Below are positions 24,804 to 34,340 of a DNA stretch of 64,000 nt, in pieces. The notes under the pieces were generated by a model, which saw only the letters and a program-made list of their open reading frames with translations, did no database searches and had not been told where the DNA came from. Numbering within the stretch: position 1 is the first letter of the stretch; every line of letters starts with the position of its first letter. The stretch lies in the NCBI RefSeq assembly GCF_001570405.1, contig NZ_BBYM01000028.1, positions 60,629 to 124,628 of the forward strand, given 5' to 3'. This stretch comes from Microtetraspora niveoalba. Its GTDB lineage: Bacteria > Actinomycetota > Actinomycetes > Streptosporangiales > Streptosporangiaceae. Both the position numbers and the translations under genes were made by a program.

Positions 24804-25992
24804 CCTTGAGCGACTCCAGCCCCCGGATGATGTAGCCGGGCTTCCACACGGGCTCCTCGACCAGCTCGATGGCCGGGGCCGCGTCCAGCAGCGCGCTGAA
24901 CGACTCCACCAGCTCGACCCGGGCCAGCGGGGCGCCCAGGCAGAAGTGGATGCCCGCGCCGAACGAGATGTGCGGGTTGTCCACCCGGCCGACGTCCAGC
25001 CGGTCGGGGTCGGGGAAGACCTCGGGATCCCGGTTGGCCGAGCCGAAGAGCAGCCCGATCTCCACGCCGCGCGGGATGGTCACCCCGCCGACCTCGATGT
25101 CCTCCAGCACCCAGCGCTCGAACATCTGCAGCGGGGTGTCCCAGCGCAGCAGCTCCTCGATCGCGGTGGGCATCAGGCTCCGGTCGGCTCGCAGCCGCTC
25201 CAGCTCGCCCGGGTTGCGGAAAAGCGACCACCAGCCGTTGCCGGTGACGTTCACCGTGGCCTCGTGGCCGGCGTTGAGCAGCAGCACGCAGGTGCCGATC
25301 AGCTCGTCCTCGGTCAGCCGGTCGCCCTCGTCCACGACCTGGGCGAGCGCGGAGATCAGGTCGTCGCCCGGCTGGTCCTTGCGCGTCCTGGCCAGGTCGC
25401 GCAGGTACTCGGCGAATTCCTTCGCCGCGCGTACGGCGGTGTGCTGGGCCTCGGGGGAGGGGTTGAGCTCGTACATGCCGCAGATGTCGGCGGACCAGGG
25501 CCGCAGCAGGTGCCGGTCGGCCTCGGGCACGCCCAGCATCTCGGCGATCACGGTCACCGGGAGCGGCTCGGCCACCTCGGCGAGCAGGTCGCCGCCGCCG
25601 CGCTCGACCAGCCCGTCCACCAGCTCTCTGGCGATCTTGCGGACCCGGGGGCGCAGCGCCTCGACCATCCGGGGCGTGAACGCCTTGGACACCAGGCGCC
25701 GCAGGCGGGTGTGGACGGGCGGCTCGACGTCGAGCATCCCGGCCCGGACCACCCTCCAGAAGGGTTCCTGGAACTCCGGCTCGGGTTCCCGGCCGAACGC
25801 CTCGTGTGAGGCGACGTGGAGGTAGGAACGGCCCAGCCGCCGGTCGCGCAGCAGCGTGTTGACATCGGCGTGGCGGGCGATCAGCCACTGGCCGGTCGGC
25901 TCGAAGAAGCTGACCGGCTCGTTCTCACGCAGATCGGCGTAGACGCCGTACGGGTGGGCCACGAACTCGGGATTCCAAGGATCAAACTTCAC
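24787..25992 (-). CDS. Cytochrome P450
   Basis: A 401-residue soluble bacterial P450. It shows the I-helix LLNAGHEATVN (an AGHEAT variant of the oxygen-activating AGxxT), the K-helix EELLR (ExxR), and the heme loop FGAGIHFCLG with ligand Cys351. No ferredoxin or reductase gene adjoins, and the neighbours (methyltransferase, SAM-IV aminotransferase) give no substrate clue. Its start faces the SAM-IV promoter divergently across a 282-bp spacer. Confidence 0.95.
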   Translation of the reverse strand: MKFDPWNPEFVAHPYGVYADLRENEPVSFFEPTGQWLIARHADVNTLLRDRRLGRSYLHVASHEAFGREPEPEFQEPFWRVVRAGMLDVEPPVHTRLRRLVSKAFTPRMVEALRPRVRKIARELVDGLVERGGGDLLAEVAEPLPVTVIAEMLGVPEADRHLLRPWSADICGMYELNPSPEAQHTAVRAAKEFAEYLRDLARTRKDQPGDDLISALAQVVDEGDRLTEDELIGTCVLLLNAGHEATVNVTGNGWWSLFRNPGELERLRADRSLMPTAIEELLRWDTPLQMFERWVLEDIEVGGVTIPRGVEIGLLFGSANRDPEVFPDPDRLDVGRVDNPHISFGAGIHFCLGAPLARVELVESFSALLDAAPAIELVEEPVWKPGYIIRGLESLKVSVTG

Positions 25993-26112
25993 AAAGCAAC
26001 CATACGAAGCATTTTCCCTGGTCGCATCACCCGGAGCCCCACCACATACGTCACATTTCGGGCAAACGGCGGCTTGCGATGGCGGGGAGGGGGTGGGTTA
26101 TAGTGCCGCACA

Positions 26113-26230
26113 GGTCATGAGCGCCAGCGCAAAGCCCCGGCTTGCTGGCCGGCAACCCTCGCGTCCGCGGCGGGGTGCCCCGGGTGAGGACCAGGTCCGG
26201 CGCGAAGCGCGCCGGTCAAGCGCGGGCTCC
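26113..26230 (+). ncRNA. SAM-IV riboswitch
   Basis: The leader carries the SAM-IV consensus: GGTCATGAGCGCCAGCG, AAGCCCCGGCTTGCTGGCCG, GCAACCCTC, GGGGTGCCCCGGGTGAGGA, CCAGGTCC, then the GCGCCGGTCAAGCGCGGG pseudoknot side. This actinobacterial class binds S-adenosylmethionine and represses sulfur-metabolism genes. A TATAGT -10 box at 26099-26104 sets the transcript start near 26110. The next gene starts 44 bp after it. Confidence 0.92.
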
Positions 26231-26274
26231 GCCACCGATGCCACGGCCGGGGTCCCTGACCCGAGGAGGCCGTC

Positions 26275-27600
26275 GTGTCCGTGATCTCGCTCCCCGCCGT
26301 CCCCGCCCCCGCCGAGGCCGCCCCGTCCCGGCCGATCCCCGCCGTCGTCGGCGCCGACCTCCAGGTGCCCGTCAAGGGCGGACGGCTGGTGCCGTACGCG
26401 AACCTCGACTACGCGGCGAGCGCGCCGTGTCTCGAGCCGGTGAGCGCCGCCGTCGCCGCCGCGCTCCCGGCCTACTCCAGCGTGCACCGCGGCGCCGGAT
26501 ACGCCTCCCAGCTCACCACCGCCAGGTACGAGCGGGCGCGGCACACCGTGCGGGCCTTCGTCGGCGCCCGCACCGGCGACGCGGTGGTCTTCACCCGGAA
26601 CACGACCGACGCGATGAACCTGCTCGCCCGCAGCCTGCCCGAGGGCACCACGGTCGTCGTCTTCGACACCGAGCACCACGCCTCGCTGCTGCCCTGGCCC
26701 GACGCCGTACGGCTCGCGCCCCCGGCCTTCCCCGGCGAGGCGATCAGGGCCGTGGACGAGACGCTCGCGGAGATCGAGGGCCCCGCCCTGCTCGTCGTCA
26801 CCGCGGCCTCCAACGTGACAGGCGAGCTGTGGCCGATCGCCGGGCTGGCCCACATCGCCCACCGGCACGGCGCCCGCATCGCCGTGGACGCCGCCCAGCT
26901 CGTCCCGCACCGGCGGCTCAACCTGGCCGCGCTCGACCTCGACTACGTGGCGTTCTCCGGGCACAAGCTCTACGCGCCGTTCGGCGCCGGAGCCCTGGTC
27001 GGGCGGCCGGACTGGCTCGCTGCGGCCGCGCCGTACCTGCTGGGCGGGGGCGCGGTGACCTCCGTCGGAGCGCGCGACACCAGCGACCGGGACGGCTCGG
27101 ACGGCGCGGAGACGCTGTGGAGCGACGACCCCGAGGTGCGCCACGAGGCCGGCACGCCGAACGTGCTGGGCGCGATCGCCCTCGCCGCCGCCTGCGACGC
27201 GCTGGCCGCCACCGGCTGGACCGCACTGGTACGCGAGGAGGAGCGGCTGGTGGCCCGGCTGCGCGCGGGCATCGCCGGCATCGAGGGCGTGCGCGAGCTG
27301 TCCCTCTGGGGCCCGGACCACCCCAGGATCGGCATCGTGTCGTTCACCGTGGACGGCCTGACCGCCCGCGAGGTCGCCGAGGCCCTCTCGGCCGAGCACG
27401 GCATCGGCGTCCGGGACGGCAAGTTCTGCGCCCACCCGTTCGTCCGCCACCTGCTCGGCACCGCCGACGGCGGCTGCGAGGACGGCACGGCCAGCGCCGT
27501 ACGCGCGTCGATCGGGATCGGCACGACCGACGAGCACGTGGACCGGCTGATCGAGGCGCTGCGCTCCCTGGCCGCGACCGATACACGCGTTTCCTCCTGA
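26275..27600 (+). CDS. Class V aminotransferase, cysteine desulfurase-like, SAM-IV controlled
   Basis: A 441-residue PLP enzyme. NLDYAASAP (44-52) is the family entry, [10 protein letters not shown] the cofactor-stacking histidine region (134-135), [10 protein letters not shown] the PLP Asp, and FSGHKLYAP carries the Schiff-base Lys231. It resembles selenocysteine lyase/cysteine desulfurase proteins rather than housekeeping IscS. Placement behind a SAM-sensing riboswitch points to sulfur mobilisation linked to methionine/SAM supply. GTG start after GAGGAGG. NuoD-like follows after 44 bp and may share the transcript. Confidence 0.88.
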   Translation: MSVISLPAVPAPAEAAPSRPIPAVVGADLQVPVKGGRLVPYANLDYAASAPCLEPVSAAVAAALPAYSSVHRGAGYASQLTTARYERARHTVRAFVGARTGDAVVFTRNTTDAMNLLARSLPEGTTVVVFDTEHHASLLPWPDAVRLAPPAFPGEAIRAVDETLAEIEGPALLVVTAASNVTGELWPIAGLAHIAHRHGARIAVDAAQLVPHRRLNLAALDLDYVAFSGHKLYAPFGAGALVGRPDWLAAAAPYLLGGGAVTSVGARDTSDRDGSDGAETLWSDDPEVRHEAGTPNVLGAIALAAACDALAATGWTALVREEERLVARLRAGIAGIEGVRELSLWGPDHPRIGIVSFTVDGLTAREVAEALSAEHGIGVRDGKFCAHPFVRHLLGTADGGCEDGTASAVRASIGIGTTDEHVDRLIEALRSLAATDTRVSS

Positions 27601-27644
27601 TCGGTCCATCCTGGACCGGCCCGGGACGTGGGAGCATGGGCCGT

Positions 27645-28835
27645 ATGACAGGAGAGCCTCGGGCCACCGGCGCGTTCCAGGAACGCGTGGTGGGCGTCGG
27701 GTCGGGCGCGGGAGCGGTCGCGCCCCGGGAGCTGGCCACCGAGGACATGGTCCTCAACATCGGACCGCAGCACCCCTCGACGCACGGCGTGCTGCGGCTG
27801 CGGCTCACCCTGGACGGCGAGCGCATCATCGGCGCCGAGCCGATCATCGGCTACATGCACCGGGGCGCGGAGAAGCTGTTCGAGGTGCGCGACTACCGCC
27901 AGATCATCGTCCTGGCGAACCGGCACGACTGGCTGTCGGCCTTCGCCAACGAGCTCGGCGTCGTGATCGCGGTCGAGCGCATGCTCGGCATGGAGGTCCC
28001 GCAGCGCGCAGTCTGGGCCCGCACGCTGCTGGCCGAGCTCAACCGGGTGCTCAACCACCTGATGTTCCTCGGGTCCTACCCGCTGGAGCTCGGCGCGATC
28101 ACCCCGGTCTTCTACGCGTTCAACGAGCGCGAGACGCTGCAGCACGTCATGGAGGAGATCTCCGGCGGACGCATGCACTACATGTTCAACCGGGTCGGCG
28201 GCCTCAAGGAGGACCTGCCGCTCGGCTGGCTCGACCGCGCCGCCGCGGCCGTGGCCGACGTGCGCCGCCGCCTCCCCGACATCGAGGCGCTGATCGCCGG
28301 CAACGAGATCTTCCTCGCCCGGACCGTCGGCGTCGGCGCCCTCTCCCCCGAGACGATCATGCAGTACGGCGTCAGCGGCCCCATCGCGCGCGCCTCCGGC
28401 GTCGACTTCGACCTGCGCAGGGACGAGCCCTACCTCGCGTACGGCGAGCTGCCCGTCCGGGTGGTGACCAGGACGGCGGGCGACTGCCACGCCCGGTTCG
28501 AGGTGCTGCTCGACCAGGTCAAGGCGTCCCTCGACCTGGCGGACGCCTGCCTGGAGCGGATGCGGGACCTGCCGCCCGGGCCGATCAACCAGCGCCTGCC
28601 GAAGATCCTCAAGGCCCCCGAGGGGCACACGTACGCCTGGACGGAGAGCCCGCTCGGCATCAACGGGTACTACCTGGTGTCCCGGGGCGAGAAGACCCCG
28701 TGGCGGCTCAAGCTGCGCAGCGCGTCGTTCAACAACGTGCAGGTGCTGCGCGAGCTCCTGCCGGGAAACCTGGTCGCCGACATGATCGCGATCCTCGGCT
28801 CGATGTTCTTCGTCGTCGGCGACATCGACAAGTAA
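27645..28835 (+). CDS. Divergent NADH-quinone oxidoreductase subunit D paralogue (NuoD2)
   Basis: A 396-residue protein of the 49-kDa/NuoD family, standing alone with no other nuo genes. [14 protein letters not shown] (38-51) keeps the quinone-site His region, and [12 protein letters not shown] keeps the HRG arginine (Arg73). At the canonical DRLDY motif it reads NRHDW, so the tyrosine that contacts the quinone head group is Trp96. The C-terminal SFNNVQVL...[12 protein letters not shown] is typical. It could serve a partial complex I, a hydrogenase-like module, or another redox role. An ATG 9 bases upstream is an alternative start. Confidence 0.9.
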   Translation: MTGEPRATGAFQERVVGVGSGAGAVAPRELATEDMVLNIGPQHPSTHGVLRLRLTLDGERIIGAEPIIGYMHRGAEKLFEVRDYRQIIVLANRHDWLSAFANELGVVIAVERMLGMEVPQRAVWARTLLAELNRVLNHLMFLGSYPLELGAITPVFYAFNERETLQHVMEEISGGRMHYMFNRVGGLKEDLPLGWLDRAAAAVADVRRRLPDIEALIAGNEIFLARTVGVGALSPETIMQYGVSGPIARASGVDFDLRRDEPYLAYGELPVRVVTRTAGDCHARFEVLLDQVKASLDLADACLERMRDLPPGPINQRLPKILKAPEGHTYAWTESPLGINGYYLVSRGEKTPWRLKLRSASFNNVQVLRELLPGNLVADMIAILGSMFFVVGDIDK

Positions 28836-28841
28836 CGCCGA

Positions 28842-29291
28842 TCAGGTGCGGTCCTTCGGCTCGCCCGGCACCCGGCAGCAGTGCTCCAGGAAGAGCGCCG
28901 CGCAGATCAGCACGACGCACGAGGCGAACGAGCCGCCCGCGACGAACGCGTCCTGCCGCGGCTGGGGCAGGTCGAGCAGGTTGAGCACGTGGAACACGAA
29001 CCCCGCGAACACCCCGGCGAACACCGCGCCCGCGTGGGCGGTCGCCTTCGCCAGGGCGGCCAGCCGGGCCACCGCGAGCGGCTCCGGCGGCTTGGTGCCC
29101 GGCCTGCGGCGGATCCTGGCCCGGGTCAGCCAGCCCGTGTAGCCCTCCCCGATCGCGAGCAGCAGCAGCGTCGGGATCGCGCTCCAGGGCACCGTCGGAA
29201 GCTGGGAGTAGGTCTTCTGCAACAGCCCCCAGGTGATCGCCGCGAAGACCACCACCAGGCCGACCAGCACTCCGGGGTTGCTGGGCTTCAC
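28842..29291 (-). CDS. DUF3180 membrane protein
   Basis: A 149-residue integral membrane protein with four hydrophobic spans (GVLVGLVVVFAAITWGLL, TVPWSAIPTLLLLAI, AGAVFAGVFAGFVFHVL, SFASCVVLICAALFLEH). It matches the actinobacterial DUF3180 family found beside folK in many genomes. GTG at 29291 with GAGGAG upstream. It closes the folate operon, 19 bp after folK, and converges on nuoD2 with 6 bp between. Function unknown. Confidence 0.85.
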   Translation of the reverse strand: MKPSNPGVLVGLVVVFAAITWGLLQKTYSQLPTVPWSAIPTLLLLAIGEGYTGWLTRARIRRRPGTKPPEPLAVARLAALAKATAHAGAVFAGVFAGFVFHVLNLLDLPQPRQDAFVAGGSFASCVVLICAALFLEHCCRVPGEPKDRT

Positions 29292-29310
29292 ACGCGCTCC
29301 TCGGACGACA

Positions 29311-29811
29311 TCAGGCGGGGGGCTCCAGGACGAGGTCGTCGCGCAGCCGTACACCGGCCCGGTCGAGCCCGGCGAGCAGGTCCGCCACCGCACCGCGCCC
29401 CGGAAGCGTCGCGTCCGGATCGGCCCGCGACCAGGGGACCAGCACGAACGCCCGCTCGTGCGCACGGGGATGCGGGAGCGTGAGCTCGGGATCGTCGGAC
29501 ACGATGCCGTCCACCATGATCAGGTCCACGTCGAGGGTGCGCGGCCCCCAACGCTCCACCCGCGTACGGCCGAAGGCGTTCTCGACGCCCTGGGCCCGCT
29601 CCAGGAGCGCCCGCGCGTCCAGCATGGACTCGGCCACGACGACCGCGTTGAGGTACGGCCCCTGCTCGGGCCCGCCGACCGGGTCGGTCTCGTAGACGGG
29701 GGAGACCGCGACGAACGTCAGCCCGGGAGCGTCGAAGAGGGCGTCGAGCGCCCCCTGGAGGTTGTCCATCCGGCGGCCGAGATTGCTGCCGAGCGCGAGC
29801 ACCACCCTCAT
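29311..29811 (-). CDS. folK: Hydroxymethyldihydropterin pyrophosphokinase
   Basis: A 166-residue HPPK that transfers pyrophosphate from ATP to 6-hydroxymethyl-dihydropterin. LALGSNLGRRMDNL at the N-terminus, VSPVYETDPVGG, RWGPRTLDVDLI (the signature) and LPHPRAHERAFVL are all present. Its start overlaps the folB stop by four bases (ATGA), so it is translated in series with folB. Confidence 0.96.
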   Translation of the reverse strand: MRVVLALGSNLGRRMDNLQGALDALFDAPGLTFVAVSPVYETDPVGGPEQGPYLNAVVVAESMLDARALLERAQGVENAFGRTRVERWGPRTLDVDLIMVDGIVSDDPELTLPHPRAHERAFVLVPWSRADPDATLPGRGAVADLLAGLDRAGVRLRDDLVLEPPA

Positions 29812-30179
29812 GCGCGGCCCCTCCTGACCGTCACCACCACGTCGTCGAACGGCAGCGGGATGGGCGCGGCCGGCTTGTGCACGCTCACCTCCACCTCGTC
29901 GACCCGGTCGTACGAGAGGCAGAGGGCGGCGAGGCGGTCGGCGAGGGTCTCGATGAGGTTGACCGGCTCACCCTCGACGGTCTCGACCAGGCGCACGGCC
30001 AGCGCGCCGTAGTCCACCGTCTTCGTCAGGTCGTCCCCCGCTGCGGCCGGCGCCGTGTCGAGGAACAACGTCACGTCGACCACGAACTCCTGGCCCAGCT
30101 CGCGCTCGGCGGGCAGGCAGCCGTGCCGGCCCCGCGCCCGCAACCCCACCAGACGGACGCTGTCGCTTGGGCGGCTCAC
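29808..30179 (-). CDS. folB: Dihydroneopterin aldolase
   Basis: A 123-residue tunnel-fold enzyme converting dihydroneopterin to hydroxymethyl-dihydropterin. RLVGLRARGRHGCLPAERELGQEFVVDV carries the family N-terminus; TVDYGAL, LIETLADRLAALCL (catalytic Glu) and SVHKPAAPIP (catalytic Lys) follow. The GTG at 30179 overlaps the stop of the NTF2-like gene (GTGA). Part of the folP-x-folB-folK run. Confidence 0.95.
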   Translation of the reverse strand: MSRPSDSVRLVGLRARGRHGCLPAERELGQEFVVDVTLFLDTAPAAAGDDLTKTVDYGALAVRLVETVEGEPVNLIETLADRLAALCLSYDRVDEVEVSVHKPAAPIPLPFDDVVVTVRRGRA

Positions 30180-30598
30180 TCTTCTTCCTCCTCCTCGTCC
30201 TCGCTCTGCAGGACGGGAGAACCGTGGTAGAGCCACAGGCGCCAGCCCTCAGGGGTGCGAACGTAGGTGCTGGACGCGACCACCCGGCCGGCGGCGAACC
30301 CCGGCTCGTCGGTGTCCGCCGCGGTCAGGATGTTCTCCGCGCAGGTCAGCACGGCCACGTCGCCGAGCACGCTGGTCCGCACGTCGGTCAGCACGAACTG
30401 GATGTACGGCGTGTTCGCCATGATCAGGGCCCACGAGCGGAGCACCTCGGACCGGCCGGTGAGCATGGGCCAGCCGGGATGGACGCACATGGCGACCCGA
30501 TCGCCGGCGTCCTCCACCCAGATCTCGGACATCCGGTCCAGGTCGCCGCTCTCGATCGCGTCGTAGAACTCCTGGTTGAGCTCCTCAACGTCCTTCAT
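30176..30598 (-). CDS. NTF2/SnoaL-like protein with acidic tail in the folate operon
   Basis: A 140-residue protein with the cone-shaped NTF2-like fold: VEELNQEFYDAIESGDLDRMSEIW, HPGWPMLTGRSEVLRSW, VLTCAENIL, TYVRTPEGWRLWLYHGSP. It ends in EDEEEEEE. It overlaps both neighbours, folP upstream by 14 bases and folB downstream by 4, so it is part of the folate operon. Homologues in this place are seen in other actinomycetes. Role unknown; a ligand-binding or enzyme-accessory function in pterin metabolism is inference. Confidence 0.85.
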   Translation of the reverse strand: MKDVEELNQEFYDAIESGDLDRMSEIWVEDAGDRVAMCVHPGWPMLTGRSEVLRSWALIMANTPYIQFVLTDVRTSVLGDVAVLTCAENILTAADTDEPGFAAGRVVASSTYVRTPEGWRLWLYHGSPVLQSEDEEEEEE

Positions 30599-31442
30599 CG
30601 GCTGCCTTCCAGGCGGCGGCGACGCGCACGGCGTCCGCGTTGGGCCCCACCTGGTGGACGCGGACGCACCAGGCGCCCTCCCGCGCGGCGAGCGCGGTGA
30701 CCGCCAGCGTGGCGTCGTCGTTGCGATCGAAGGGGCGTGGCCTGCCCTCGGCGTCGGCCAGCAACCGTCCGAGGAAACGTTTCCTGGACGCGCCGATCAG
30801 CACCGGGTGCCCCAGCTCGGCCAGCCGGTGGATGCCGGCGAGCAGCGCCCAGTTGTGCTCGGGGTTCTTGGAGAAGCCGAGCCCGGGGTCGATGACGATC
30901 TGCTCCTCGCGCACACCCTCGCCGAGCACCGAGTCGACCCGCTTGCGCAGCTCCTCGCTCACCTCTGTGACCACGTCACCGTACATCGCTCGGCTGTCCA
31001 TGTCGTGGCTGTGGCCCCGCCAGTGCATCACGACGTACGGCACGCCGGTGGCCGCGACCACTCTCGGCATCGCCGGGTCGGCCAGCCCGCCGCTCACGTC
31101 GTTGACGAGGACGGCTCCGGCCTCCACGGCCGCCTCGGCGACCTCGGCCCGCATGGTGTCGACGCTGACCGTCACGCCCTCCTGCCGCAGGACGCGGATC
31201 ACCGGCTCGACCCGGCGCAGCTCCTCGCCCAGCGGGACCCGGGCGGCGCCGGGGCGGGTGGACTCGCCGCCCACGTCGACGATGTCGGCGCCCTGGGCGA
31301 CCAACTCCAGCCCGTGGGCGATGGCGGCGTCCACGTCGAACCACTGCCCCCCGTCCGAGAAGGAGTCGGGGGTCACGTTGACCACGCCCATGACCAGGCA
31401 GCGCCCGGGGGCGGGCATCCCGGGCACGTCGTGTGTGGTCAT
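30585..31442 (-). CDS. folP: Dihydropteroate synthase
   Basis: A 285-residue TIM-barrel enzyme joining hydroxymethyl-dihydropterin pyrophosphate and p-aminobenzoate; the sulfonamide target. VMGVVNVTPDSFSDGG and DIVDVGGESTRPGA are the two family signatures; INDV-like VLVNDVSGG and VIDPGLGFSKNPEHN follow. It overlaps the NTF2-like gene and lies 44 bp after folE. Confidence 0.96.
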   Translation of the reverse strand: MTTHDVPGMPAPGRCLVMGVVNVTPDSFSDGGQWFDVDAAIAHGLELVAQGADIVDVGGESTRPGAARVPLGEELRRVEPVIRVLRQEGVTVSVDTMRAEVAEAAVEAGAVLVNDVSGGLADPAMPRVVAATGVPYVVMHWRGHSHDMDSRAMYGDVVTEVSEELRKRVDSVLGEGVREEQIVIDPGLGFSKNPEHNWALLAGIHRLAELGHPVLIGASRKRFLGRLLADAEGRPRPFDRNDDATLAVTALAAREGAWCVRVHQVGPNADAVRVAAAWKAADEGR

Positions 31443-31486
31443 GCTCCCCTCCTCTTCCGTGTCGGAGGTGACGGGCGGTGTCCGGA

Positions 31487-32074
31487 TCAGTTCCGCCCGA
31501 GGATCAGCGACATCGCCTCGGCGCGCGTGCTCTCACAGGTGCGGAAGTCGCCCCTGACCGCGGAGGTGATGGTCTTGGCGCCCGGCTTGCGCACTCCGCG
31601 CATGCTCATGCACATGTGCTCGGCCTCGATCACGACGATCACGCCACGGGGTTCGAGCACCCGCATCAGCCCGTCCGCGATCTGCGAGGTCATCCGCTCC
31701 TGCACCTGCGGCCGGCGGGCGTACACGTCCACCAGCCGGGCCAGTTTGGACAGCCCGGTGATCTGCCCCTTGGCGTTCGGCGTGTATCCGACGTGGGCCA
31801 CGCCGTGGAAGGGCAGCAGGTGGTGCTCGCAGGTCGACATCACCTCGATGTCCTTGACCAGCACCATCTCGTCGTGGTCGGCGTCGAACATCGTGGTGAG
31901 CGCGTCCTCGGGACGCTGCCCGAGGCCCGCGAACTGCTCCGTGTACGCGCGCGCGACCCGGGCCGGGGTGTCGCGGAGGCCGTCCCTGTCGGGGTCCTCG
32001 CCGATGGCGAGGAGGATCTCCCGGACGGCCTTCTCGATCCGGCCCTGGTCCACGTGATGGGGCTCAACCGTCAC
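31487..32074 (-). CDS. folE: GTP cyclohydrolase I
   Basis: A 195-residue enzyme making dihydroneopterin triphosphate from GTP, first step of folate synthesis. It shows [17 protein letters not shown] with zinc ligands Cys and His, [25 protein letters not shown] and [11 protein letters not shown] (third ligand Cys). ftsH ends 2 bp upstream of it, so the folate genes probably read through from ftsH. Confidence 0.97.
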   Translation of the reverse strand: MTVEPHHVDQGRIEKAVREILLAIGEDPDRDGLRDTPARVARAYTEQFAGLGQRPEDALTTMFDADHDEMVLVKDIEVMSTCEHHLLPFHGVAHVGYTPNAKGQITGLSKLARLVDVYARRPQVQERMTSQIADGLMRVLEPRGVIVVIEAEHMCMSMRGVRKPGAKTITSAVRGDFRTCESTRAEAMSLILGRN

Positions 32075-32076
32075 GG

Positions 32077-34077
32077 TCAGGCCTCGTCCTTCTGCGGCGC
32101 CTGGTCGTTCATCCAGGGGGCCGGGCTGCCGGCGGGCAGGGCCTGGCCGTTGCCGTTGGCCCGCTCCTTCGGCGTGATCACCGGCGGGCGGTCGGACGGG
32201 AGGCGCTTGCCGTACCCGGCGTACGACGGCCGCTTCTCCTTGATCTGGACCGGCGCGAAGACCTCGAGCACCTGCTCGCGGGAGAGGGTCTCCTTCTCCA
32301 TGAGCTCCAGCACGAGGTTGTCGAGCACGTCACGGTACTGGACGAGGATCTCCCACGCCTGGTCGTGCGCGGACTCGATCAGCCGGCGGACCTCCTCGTC
32401 GATCGTGGAGGCGATCTGCTCGGAGTAGTCGCGCTCGTGGCCCATCTCGCGGCCGAGGAAGACCTCGCCGTTGCCGCTGCCGAACTTGCGGGCGCCGAGC
32501 TTCTCGCTCATGCCGTACTCGGTGACCATGCGGCGGGCGATGGAGGTGGCCTTCTCGATGTCGTTGGACGCGCCCGTGGTGGGCTCGTGGAAGACGAGCT
32601 CCTCCGCGGTGCGGCCGCCCAGCAGCATCGCGAGCTGGTCCATCATCTCGGACCTGGTCGCCAGGAACTTGTCCTCCATCGGCAGCGTCATCGTGTAACC
32701 GAGGGCGCGGCCGCGGGACAGGATCGTGATCTTGTGGACCGGGTCGGAGTTGGGCAGCGCGTGCGCGACCAGGGCGTGACCGCCCTCGTGGTACGCGATG
32801 ATCTTCTTTTCCTCGTCCGACATCACGCGGGACTTGCGCTCCGGACCGGCCATCACGCGGTCGATGGACTCCTCGAGGGTGTTCATCGAGATGAGCTTCT
32901 GGTCCTGGCGGGCGGTCAGCAGCGCCGCCTCGTTGATCACGTTCGCGAGGTCGGCGCCGGTGAAGCCCGGCGTGCGCCGCGCGATGACGTCCAGGTCGAC
33001 GTCCTGGGCGAACGGCTTACCGCGCCCGTGGACGCGCAGGATGCCCTTGCGGCCCTCCAGGTCGGGCCGGTCGATGACGACCTGCCGGTCGAAACGGCCG
33101 GGACGCAGCAGCGCCGGGTCGAGGATGTCGGGCCGGTTGGTCGCGGCGATGAGGATGACGCCGCCCTTCACGTCGAAGCCGTCCATCTCGACGAGGAGCT
33201 GGTTCAGCGTCTGCTCGCGCTCATCGTGGCCACCGCCGAGACCGGCGCCGCGGTGGCGGCCCACCGCGTCGATCTCGTCGATGAAGATGATCGCCGGGGC
33301 GTTCGCCTTCGCCTGCTCGAACAGGTCGCGGACGCGCGAGGCGCCGACACCCACGAACATCTCGACGAAGTCGGAACCCGAGATCGAGTAGAACGGCACC
33401 CCGGCCTCGCCGGCCACGGCCCTGGCGAGCAGGGTCTTACCGGTGCCGGGCGGGCCGTACAGCAGGACGCCCTTGGGGATCTTGGCGCCGATCGCCTGGA
33501 ACTTGGCCGGGGCCTGCAGGAACTCCTTGATCTCCTGGAGCTCCTCGATGGCCTCGTCGGCACCCGCGACGTCGGCGAACGTCGTCTTTGGCGTGTCTTT
33601 GGTGATCAGCTTCGCCCGCGACTTGCCGAAGTTCATGACCCGGGAGCCGCCGCCCTGCATCTGGTTCATGATGAACAGGAAGATCAGGACGATGATGATG
33701 ATCGGCAGGAAGCTGACCAGCAGGCTCACGAGGAAGTTCTCCCTCGGAACCTCGACGGTCCAGCCCTTGGAGGGGTTGGCCTTCGCCAGCGCCTCGGTGA
33801 GCTGCACGCCCTGGCCCTGCACCCAGGGGGCCTGGATGCGGTCGACGGACTTGCCGGCCACGTCGATCGGCTTGTTCAGCGTCAGCTCGACCCGCTGATC
33901 CTTGTCGACGACTGTGGCATTCTTCACGTTGCCCTGCTGGATCTGCTGGACAACAGTGGAAGTGTCGGCCGTGGCGTAGTTGCCGTCACCATTGAACATC
34001 GTGGTGACGAGCAGGAGAAGCACGACGATGCCCAGGATCCACAGAAGTGGCCCACGTGTAAATCGCTTGAGATCCAT
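32077..34077 (-). CDS. ftsH: ATP-dependent zinc metalloprotease FtsH
   Basis: A 666-residue membrane AAA+ protease that degrades membrane and regulatory proteins. TM1 is about 10-27, a periplasmic domain follows, TM2 about 110-135 ([14 protein letters not shown]). AAA motifs are [16 protein letters not shown] and [18 protein letters not shown]; the protease site is HEGGH. The Pro/Asn-rich tail is usual in actinomycetes. Two 20-bp direct repeats lie about 100 bp upstream. No clear ribosome site precedes the ATG. Confidence 0.98.
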   Translation of the reverse strand: MDLKRFTRGPLLWILGIVVLLLLVTTMFNGDGNYATADTSTVVQQIQQGNVKNATVVDKDQRVELTLNKPIDVAGKSVDRIQAPWVQGQGVQLTEALAKANPSKGWTVEVPRENFLVSLLVSFLPIIIIVLIFLFIMNQMQGGGSRVMNFGKSRAKLITKDTPKTTFADVAGADEAIEELQEIKEFLQAPAKFQAIGAKIPKGVLLYGPPGTGKTLLARAVAGEAGVPFYSISGSDFVEMFVGVGASRVRDLFEQAKANAPAIIFIDEIDAVGRHRGAGLGGGHDEREQTLNQLLVEMDGFDVKGGVILIAATNRPDILDPALLRPGRFDRQVVIDRPDLEGRKGILRVHGRGKPFAQDVDLDVIARRTPGFTGADLANVINEAALLTARQDQKLISMNTLEESIDRVMAGPERKSRVMSDEEKKIIAYHEGGHALVAHALPNSDPVHKITILSRGRALGYTMTLPMEDKFLATRSEMMDQLAMLLGGRTAEELVFHEPTTGASNDIEKATSIARRMVTEYGMSEKLGARKFGSGNGEVFLGREMGHERDYSEQIASTIDEEVRRLIESAHDQAWEILVQYRDVLDNLVLELMEKETLSREQVLEVFAPVQIKEKRPSYAGYGKRLPSDRPPVITPKERANGNGQALPAGSPAPWMNDQAPQKDEA

Positions 34078-34171
34078 CCGTTGCGGAACCCCGGCGGGCC
34101 CGTCCCTTCCTGACCAAGGCCTGGCCCCGGGTGGAACCCGGGTCGCGGCATCCCTCGCCGCTCCTACTGAC

Positions 34172-34212
34172 TACCCGCAGGTAACCGAATGGCACCCGCA
34201 GATATCCGAAGG
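34172..34212. repeat. Two 20-bp direct repeats upstream of ftsH
   Basis: ACCCGCAGGTAACCGAATGG (34172-34191) and ACCCGCAGATATCCGAAGGT (34193-34212) match at 15 of 20 positions and start 21 bp apart, two helical turns. This is the arrangement of a double operator between hpt and ftsH, regulator unknown. Confidence 0.5.
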
Positions 34213-34340
34213 TACACCGGGCCGCCGCATGCGGTAACTGCAAGAGCGGCTCCGGCTTTACCTTTCCAACGTACGTGACGCAATCCGTGTTCCCCACCTG
34301 GGAGCGGATCGCCCGCGTACAAGGGGACTTCGCTCAGGGC

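Noticed and set aside
26142..28835. A single 897-codon frame covering both the aminotransferase and NuoD2 regions
   Set aside because: Its first half is a wrong-frame reading of the aminotransferase; the NuoD2 protein starts at 27645 where family sequence begins.
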